Below are positions 29,970 through 35,267 of a DNA stretch of 35,267 nucleotides, piece by piece. The notes under the pieces are model-generated. The model was not told where the DNA came from and did not search any database. It worked only from the letters and a program-made list of their open reading frames with translations. The stretch is from positions 1 through 35,267 of IMG/VR virus record IMGVR_UViG_3300025151_000136. The stretch is one strand, 5' to 3'. How positions within the stretch are numbered: the first letter of the stretch is position 1; each line of letters starts with the position of its first letter. Source of the DNA: a virus. Made by a program: the position numbers and the translations under genes.

Positions 29970-30614
29970 TCATACTATCTTTAATGTTATCAATGGTAAG
30001 TTTGATTCTGATGTCCAAGAAATTGTATTATGTGTAATACTACTTGGTGGAGTTGAATCACCAATAACATACCAACCAATGTTCATATAATTTACTCGTT
30101 GTTCTGCGGGTGGCATAATAGCGTGATGCTTTTGCCCCCACATTCTAAATGAGTTTGAACCTCCACTTCTCGCAAATAAACACCAATATATTTTATCAGC
30201 AGTTAATGTTACGTTTGGGCTTACGTTAATATCTTTAGTACCCGCAGAAGCACAATCAAAACTTAATTCAAGAACTCTATTTGTTGGCATGCCATTACTA
30301 TCAGATTCATATATTCCTACTTCAAACTTACAACCCTCTACACCAGTAGCAACTTGAATACTTGCCATTGATACATCACCACCAAAGAAAGAATAAAACG
30401 GAGTTAATCTCCATCCGTAACTTGTAGTATTATTCCACGCCATAGAAGTGCTTAAACTATTATACCCACCATTGCCACAACTAAGATAATGCGCTCCTGT
30501 TGATGTTGAACTTCCTTTATCAAATACCCTATGTCCTATATCTACCGAAGGTGCGCTTGTACCATCATCTATTGTTCCATCTGCCTTTCTTCTTCTAAAT
30601 GCTTGTCTACCCAT
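29970..30614 (-). CDS. Tail-fibre/tip-like structural protein (214 aa)
   Basis: A beta-rich protein with a basic N-terminus (GRQAFRRRKADG) and Ser/Thr/Gly-rich body. Residues 90-150 (ATGVEGCKFEVGIYES, then TLTADKIYWCLFARSGG) resemble a carbohydrate-binding-like jelly-roll seen at fibre ends. The perfect GAGGTGATTAAAT upstream supports ATG 30614. It lies between the large fibres and the chaperone; a role as fibre tip or adhesin is inferred. Confidence 0.5.
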   Translation of the reverse strand: MGRQAFRRRKADGTIDDGTSAPSVDIGHRVFDKGSSTSTGAHYLSCGNGGYNSLSTSMAWNNTTSYGWRLTPFYSFFGGDVSMASIQVATGVEGCKFEVGIYESDSNGMPTNRVLELSFDCASAGTKDINVSPNVTLTADKIYWCLFARSGGSNSFRMWGQKHHAIMPPAEQRVNYMNIGWYVIGDSTPPSSITHNTISWTSESNLPLITLKIV

Positions 30615-30625
30615 ATTTAATCACC

Positions 30626-32167
30626 TCATGGATGGCATACTGCATGTATGCTCCCTGCAAGATTCGCGGTTGAACCTTGCGTATTTTTAAATCTAATTCT
30701 GATATTACTACTATTAATGTCAACTTCTATTTCACCAATTGTTGCAGCCCCATCATAAATTATACCGTAAGTAGTATAATTAGCATTAGAACCATCATAG
30801 TGACAAACCAAATCCATAGTTTGCACTTCATTGTTTGAAGAGTCTGTAATATGAACTGATGCTTTAACTGCCTTGAATGTAGCATGAGGTACTGCAAGTA
30901 AAGTAATATAGTTATTATTAGCAGTACTTGTAGCAGAAACAGAATTAGTTAGTGTTTTTATCCCTGTTTGATTATACACTAATCCTCCATAAGCACCACC
31001 TGTTGTACCATCCATTGTAATAATATCAGTTATAGCAGCACCAATAGTTGTTGAGAATACTAGAGAGCCAGTATGTGAACCTGCTCCAACGGCAACAGAA
31101 GTTGCTTCTATCTTAGCATAGTCCCTTGCAGAGCCACCACCATCTTCACCATTGAATCTGATAGAACCTAATCTATCACCTGCCGCCGGAGATGCCGTGT
31201 TTCTATACATGGTCATTATTGGGCCTCTTGTAGCATCATCTTCGTTATCCATCAAAAGAAGAGTATGTGCGGATTCATCTCCATCAGTTTGAACAACAGT
31301 TAATTGACCTGCTGATATTGGTTGTGTTCCATCCCCTACAACAACTGCTCCTGTAAATGTAGCAGTATCGTCTGATTGTGTACCAAATGTTTTGTCTCCG
31401 CCCCAATCAGCATTAAGAGCAGATAATACTTGAGCAGTTGTTGGTGCGCTACCTGAAACATCTTCCCAAGCAGGGGCAGAATTAGGCCCAGTTGAAGTTA
31501 ATACTTGACCATCAGTTCCATAATTAGCACCACCAATACCTATTTGACCTGCATCGTGTATTCGTAATCTTTCAGTTCCATTAACAGTAAAACCTACACC
31601 ATTTGAACCACTTGGAAACATCCCTGTATTTCCACTTGCTACACCATTGAATGTATAAAATGGCTTACTCGCAGAATTAGAGTTACTGAAACCTTTAATT
31701 TGACCTTCACCACCAAAGCAGTTTAAGTTACTTGTTCCGCTTAATCCATGCCAACCTATATCTGATACGTTGATATTTAATGGATTACCACTTGCTACTG
31801 ATACATCACCGATAGTTAGTTTAGTTAAATCCGTTCCATCAAATGTTGCTACTGATGTAGGTATTGCACCTAATGAGCCATTAGCATTATATTGTAATTG
31901 AGTATTTGAACCTGCTACTACTGCATCACCCACAGTAACCCAACCGAGATTACCACTACCATCAGTCTTCAATGCTTGACCAGTTGAACCATCGGCGTTA
32001 GGTAAAACCCATATCTCATCAGCAGAAAGAGCAGGGGCTTCAAATCCTACATAGTTAGAACCTTCATAGAATCGTAATTCTTTTTGTGTTCCACTTTTAC
32101 TTTTGATGGATAAATCACCATCTCTTACTATCAAACCTTTCTTAACCTTAAAGTCTGTATCTGCCAT
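30626..32167 (-). CDS. Tail-fibre protein with intramolecular motif repeats (513 aa)
   Basis: The start MADTDFKVKKGLIV at 32167 is chosen (GGTGGAATAAT upstream); an ATG at 32188 would add seven residues. The N-terminal MADTDFKVKKGLIVRDGDL is typical of marine phage tail fibres. The middle carries GIGGANYGTDGQVLTSTG and GTDLTKLTIG-type fibre segments. The last about 100 residues (FKAVKASVHITDSSNN ... RIRFKNTQG) resemble the end of the larger fibre at 32229, suggesting a shared tip domain. It probably forms part of the host-binding tail fibre. Confidence 0.7.
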   Translation of the reverse strand: MADTDFKVKKGLIVRDGDLSIKSKSGTQKELRFYEGSNYVGFEAPALSADEIWVLPNADGSTGQALKTDGSGNLGWVTVGDAVVAGSNTQLQYNANGSLGAIPTSVATFDGTDLTKLTIGDVSVASGNPLNINVSDIGWHGLSGTSNLNCFGGEGQIKGFSNSNSASKPFYTFNGVASGNTGMFPSGSNGVGFTVNGTERLRIHDAGQIGIGGANYGTDGQVLTSTGPNSAPAWEDVSGSAPTTAQVLSALNADWGGDKTFGTQSDDTATFTGAVVVGDGTQPISAGQLTVVQTDGDESAHTLLLMDNEDDATRGPIMTMYRNTASPAAGDRLGSIRFNGEDGGGSARDYAKIEATSVAVGAGSHTGSLVFSTTIGAAITDIITMDGTTGGAYGGLVYNQTGIKTLTNSVSATSTANNNYITLLAVPHATFKAVKASVHITDSSNNEVQTMDLVCHYDGSNANYTTYGIIYDGAATIGEIEVDINSSNIRIRFKNTQGSTANLAGSIHAVCHP

Positions 32168-32228
32168 ATTATTCCACCATAACTTCACTTTCCATTATGT
32201 ACTAGTACTCCTACATTGTTTTACTTTA

Positions 32229-35200
32229 TTATGCTTTAGGGAAAAGTGTCAAATCCCAATAGACCTTAATTGCATTTGTAACATCTGCTCCTGTTACGTT
32301 CTTTATACTCAAAGTCATATCATCTCCACTTGCTTCATTCCATGAAACTTCAAATGGCATATCACTTGTTCCTTCATGAACAACACCGTAACTTATGAAG
32401 TCAAACTGAGCATTTCCATACCTGTCGTTAGCAATAAAGTCTTGAGTCATAACAAAGTTATCACTCGATAGTCCTGCATCAATATGTATAGTTCCTTTTA
32501 TTGCTCTATACCCGCTTGTACCCGAATTAACCGTTCCGTTAGGTAATATGAAAGGAACGCTAAATGCACTACCAGTAGAAACGTTTGCTGATAAAGGATT
32601 TGAAGAACCTGTTACCTTAGTTATACCAAGTTGTTGTGCTGCATTTCCTGTTGTATCACCAGTATCACTATGAACCCTAGTTACATTACTCCCTCTAAAA
32701 TTAGTCTTACCAGTACCGTTAGGACTAATAGTAATACTACCATTACTTACAGATGTTAATCCTCTAGCAGTTCCCGTTACATCTCCTGTTAAATCACCTG
32801 TAAAACCTGATGAAGACAATATACCAGTGTTAGGATTGTATGATAGTCCTGTGTCTGTTTCTGCTCCCTGTGTTCCTGTTGCACCATCTACAAAGACAGG
32901 GTAAACAGTCTCATCTGTTGAATTGTTAGCGGAGACTGTTATGCTAGTTGCTAATGTAGCAGTATCAGCATTCCCAGTAGTATTCTGATTTAGTGTAGGA
33001 ATGTTGTTTGCATGAATTGTAGCAGTACCGCTTATATCAGTATCCCATCGGTAGTGTTCTGCTGCCACGAAACCTGCTAGGCTATCGTGATTTACTGCCG
33101 TAGGAGAAGTAGCATCGTAGTTAAGTGACCCATCAGCATTTGTAGTAATTCTACTATTTAACCAACTATTACTGCTTGTAGTTCCCGTTCCTCCTCTATT
33201 TACTGGTAGTGTACCACTACCAATTTTACTTGCATTCAAACTCGGTATATCACCTGCGACTAATGTTCCCCAAGAAGGTACAGCAGAAGCAGAACCATTT
33301 CCTGTTTGTGTAAGGAACTTCTTTGTTGTAGTAGTGTTACCTGCTAGTAAAGCAGTAGTTGCAGAATCGGATTGATACGGTATAGAACCTAATGCTCCCC
33401 CTGCTATGTGGGTAGCAGTAGTAGCCGTACTAGCATTTCCAGTTATATTAGATGAAGTAAGTGCTAATGTTCCTGTTGTGGATGGTAAAGTTACTGTTAT
33501 GTCAGAAGTAAGTCCTGTTACTCCTGTTAGTAGTGTTTCTTTATCTACATGTGAGCCTGTTGCGTTACTCTCAAACACAACTCCATTGCTTGTGCTTACA
33601 GTTTCTACATTATTGGTAGTTGTAGTTCCGGTAACAACTAAATCATTAGCAATAGTTATTGTTCCTGAACCTGCTGTACCAAGAGTATAACTAGCAACAT
33701 CATCTAGTAGAGCAGTTATTTCTGCTGCTGTTTGGTCTGCTGTTGCCCCTGCTTCAATATTATCTAACTTATCATGATGAGTAGTTGACATTAATCCGGC
33801 AATGCTACCAGTTGCTTCACCGATTACTACATTGTTTCCTGTACTACTTGTAATGGTGATTTGACCAGTAGCGGTTGTTTTTCCTAAGTTCGTTGCAACG
33901 TGTGGAGCATCGTTTGTTATTGTTAATGTTCCATCAGCACTTGTATCTGTTGAAATACTTGTACCACCTGCAATAGTTAATGTTTCACCTTCAACAATAG
34001 TAGTTGCATTTGAATTAGAATCTCCTACTACAATGAACCCATCTCCCATATCCACTGTATCACTAGTAGAGTATGTTCCTGATAGGTCAGGAATATCTGC
34101 CGCTACTAATGCTCTAAATGCAGGTGCGGAGGCACTACCTGTTGTTGGCCCTGCATATACAACATTAGCATTTGCATTTCCGGCAAGGGCAGTCGCAGTC
34201 GCAGCATTACCTGTTGTTGAACCTGAACTACCTGTTACGTTACCTGTTACGTCACCTGTTAATGCACCAACAAAACCACCACTTGAATAAAGAGTTTTAT
34301 TTACTGCTAATCTACTATCTGCATGAACCCATGTTAGAGTAGGAACAGTCCCACTTGACCAAGCACCAAAGGTTAACCCTGCACCATTTGTAGCAGAAGA
34401 GGAAGTAGCACCTTTACCTACTGTTATGTTTAAGTCTTCAACATCAAGTGTTGCAGTGTTGAGTGTTACAGTATCTCCACTTACAAGTAAATCTCCTGTT
34501 ACAGTTAAGTGATTACCTACTGTAATTGTTCCTGAGTTATCTCCAAGTGTATAACTTGCTACATCATTTAACAGTGCAGTAATCTCGGCAGCAGTTTGGT
34601 CATCAGTAGCATCGGCATCTCCGGTAAAGCCTAAGTTCGCTAAGGTTAAGTTTCTTGTTGCTATTGTAGCATTAGCATCTGTAACGTGACCAAGTGTATC
34701 AGTAGTTATGTTGAGGTCTAAGTCTGAAATGACGGTTGCACCTGTTAATGCAGTTGTGTCAATATCTATATCATCTCCATTATGTGTAGGATGAGTATAG
34801 TTATTCCAGTTTTGGTCGTTATTGAATTGGCCTAACTTAATCTCACTAATGAGTTTCCTCTTTTGGTTTCCATCATCCAAGTAAATTAGTTCGTCTGCAC
34901 TACCAACAACATCATCTGCTCCATCTGCTAACTCTGCTAAATCAAGAGCAACAGTCATTGTAGTTAGACTGTTAGTGACATCTATTCCTGTACTTCCTTG
35001 TAATATGAAATCAGCAGAACCACCTGTATCTGTTGCTTTAGCACCTGAACCTGAATCAGTTTGGAATGTTACTGCGGTTATATCTCCCGTAGCAGTTCCG
35101 AATCCTTGTGCAGCAATGTAATCATAAACTGCATTACCTGTAACTAATCCGCTTTCTCCATCAGCAACTCCATTTGAATCATCACTTGCTACTGCCTTTA

Positions 35201-35267
35201 CTGCTGCTGCTCCTAATCCTAAAGCGGTTCTTGCACCGGATGCACTAGTCGCTCCTGTTCCTCCACT
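32229..35267 (-). CDS. Large tail-fibre protein, 5' end outside the window (1012 aa visible)
   Basis: The frame stays open to the right edge: the first visible residues are SGGTGATSASGARTALGLG, a fibre motif common in tailed phages, so ATG 34958 is internal and the gene is partial. The body repeats QTAAEITALL(N/D)DVASYTLG with SGTIT-x-x-N-x-L-x-VTG twice (about 33640-33745 and 34500-34610), and GNA-x-TAT units several times. The C-terminal 100 residues (YRAIKGTIHIDAGLSSDN ... LSIKNVTG) match the tip of the fibre at 30626 in layout. It is likely a trimeric, beta-helical receptor fibre. Codon use looks like the neighbouring late genes. Confidence 0.75.
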   Translation of the reverse strand, partial: SGGTGATSASGARTALGLGAAAVKAVASDDSNGVADGESGLVTGNAVYDYIAAQGFGTATGDITAVTFQTDSGSGAKATDTGGSADFILQGSTGIDVTNSLTTMTVALDLAELADGADDVVGSADELIYLDDGNQKRKLISEIKLGQFNNDQNWNNYTHPTHNGDDIDIDTTALTGATVISDLDLNITTDTLGHVTDANATIATRNLTLANLGFTGDADATDDQTAAEITALLNDVASYTLGDNSGTITVGNHLTVTGDLLVSGDTVTLNTATLDVEDLNITVGKGATSSSATNGAGLTFGAWSSGTVPTLTWVHADSRLAVNKTLYSSGGFVGALTGDVTGNVTGSSGSTTGNAATATALAGNANANVVYAGPTTGSASAPAFRALVAADIPDLSGTYSTSDTVDMGDGFIVVGDSNSNATTIVEGETLTIAGGTSISTDTSADGTLTITNDAPHVATNLGKTTATGQITITSSTGNNVVIGEATGSIAGLMSTTHHDKLDNIEAGATADQTAAEITALLDDVASYTLGTAGSGTITIANDLVVTGTTTTNNVETVSTSNGVVFESNATGSHVDKETLLTGVTGLTSDITVTLPSTTGTLALTSSNITGNASTATTATHIAGGALGSIPYQSDSATTALLAGNTTTTKKFLTQTGNGSASAVPSWGTLVAGDIPSLNASKIGSGTLPVNRGGTGTTSSNSWLNSRITTNADGSLNYDATSPTAVNHDSLAGFVAAEHYRWDTDISGTATIHANNIPTLNQNTTGNADTATLATSITVSANNSTDETVYPVFVDGATGTQGAETDTGLSYNPNTGILSSSGFTGDLTGDVTGTARGLTSVSNGSITISPNGTGKTNFRGSNVTRVHSDTGDTTGNAAQQLGITKVTGSSNPLSANVSTGSAFSVPFILPNGTVNSGTSGYRAIKGTIHIDAGLSSDNFVMTQDFIANDRYGNAQFDFISYGVVHEGTSDMPFEVSWNEASGDDMTLSIKNVTGADVTNAIKVYWDLTLFPKA

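Noticed and set aside
32199-32208. GTACTAGTAC palindrome between the fibre genes as an operator
   Set aside because: A 10-bp palindrome in AT-rich DNA can arise by chance, and there is no second copy or promoter element to support it.
32103-34290. Rightward ORFs inside the fibre genes
   Set aside because: They are valine/threonine- or hydrophobic-rich antisense shadows of repetitive fibre sequence, without ribosome-binding sites.
33640-34610. CRISPR-like repeats
   Set aside because: The repeated DNA is in-frame fibre protein repeat (two copies, diverged at third positions), not short direct repeats with spacers.

Overview
This AT-rich, almost gap-free window looks like part of the genome of a tailed double-stranded DNA virus of archaea. 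The best match I know is the magrovirus type, inferred viruses of marine Group II Euryarchaeota (Poseidoniales). The evidence is the combination of an archaeal replication set (family B polymerase, PCNA, RFC small subunit, AEP primase, ATP-dependent ligase, XPF/ERCC4 nuclease, AAA+ helicase, RecA/RadA-like ATPase), a viral TFB, a PC4-like protein and tail-fibre genes. Ribosome-binding sites are strong (GGAGG, GAGGTGATT) and most genes overlap by ATGA or TTGA. The organism assignment is inference; no capsid or terminase gene lies in the window.

Layout. Positions 1-29038 form a rightward early/replication block. Its left part (1-9.7 kb) holds small helical and zinc proteins, a class II ribonucleotide reductase behind a stem-loop-rich leader, TFB, and three dispersed genes that together look like a ubiquitin-like/SAMP-like modification system: a 66-aa beta-grasp protein ending in GGC (2013-2213), an E1/ThiF-like enzyme (6728-7318) and a JAMM peptidase (8651-9157). 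The middle (9.4-16.2 kb) has a MazG-like pyrophosphatase, a sequon-rich lipoprotein, a PC4-like protein, DNA ligase, a degenerate LAGLIDADG-like protein, a PIP-box protein that may be a clamp-loader large subunit, a double-HTH protein and RFC small subunit. The right part (16.2-29.0 kb) has a likely OB-fold SSB, a RecA-like ATPase, PCNA, a PolB split into two genes by a small membrane-protein gene, a Cas4-like nuclease, a primase that appears to fuse PriS-like and PriL-like parts, an XPF-like nuclease, a helicase and a DEDDy exonuclease.

Positions 29039-29456 are mostly non-coding: a T-tract terminator, a perfect 14-bp inverted repeat enclosing further pairing, and a hairpin overlapping the ribosome-binding site of a 21-codon ORF. 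Two more short rightward ORFs follow. They meet, stop codon to stop codon, a leftward late block (29664-35267) of tail-fibre proteins and a probable tail-assembly chaperone. The largest fibre gene runs off the right edge.

How it fits together: RNR, the pyrophosphatase and the exonucleases supply and groom nucleotides. Helicase, primase, SSB, PCNA/RFC and the two-part PolB form a nearly self-sufficient replisome, with PIP boxes on PolB and on the presumed RFC large subunit. TFB and PC4 would steer host transcription. The Ubl/E1/JAMM trio could tag or de-tag proteins, or move sulfur, during infection; it is the most novel feature seen here.
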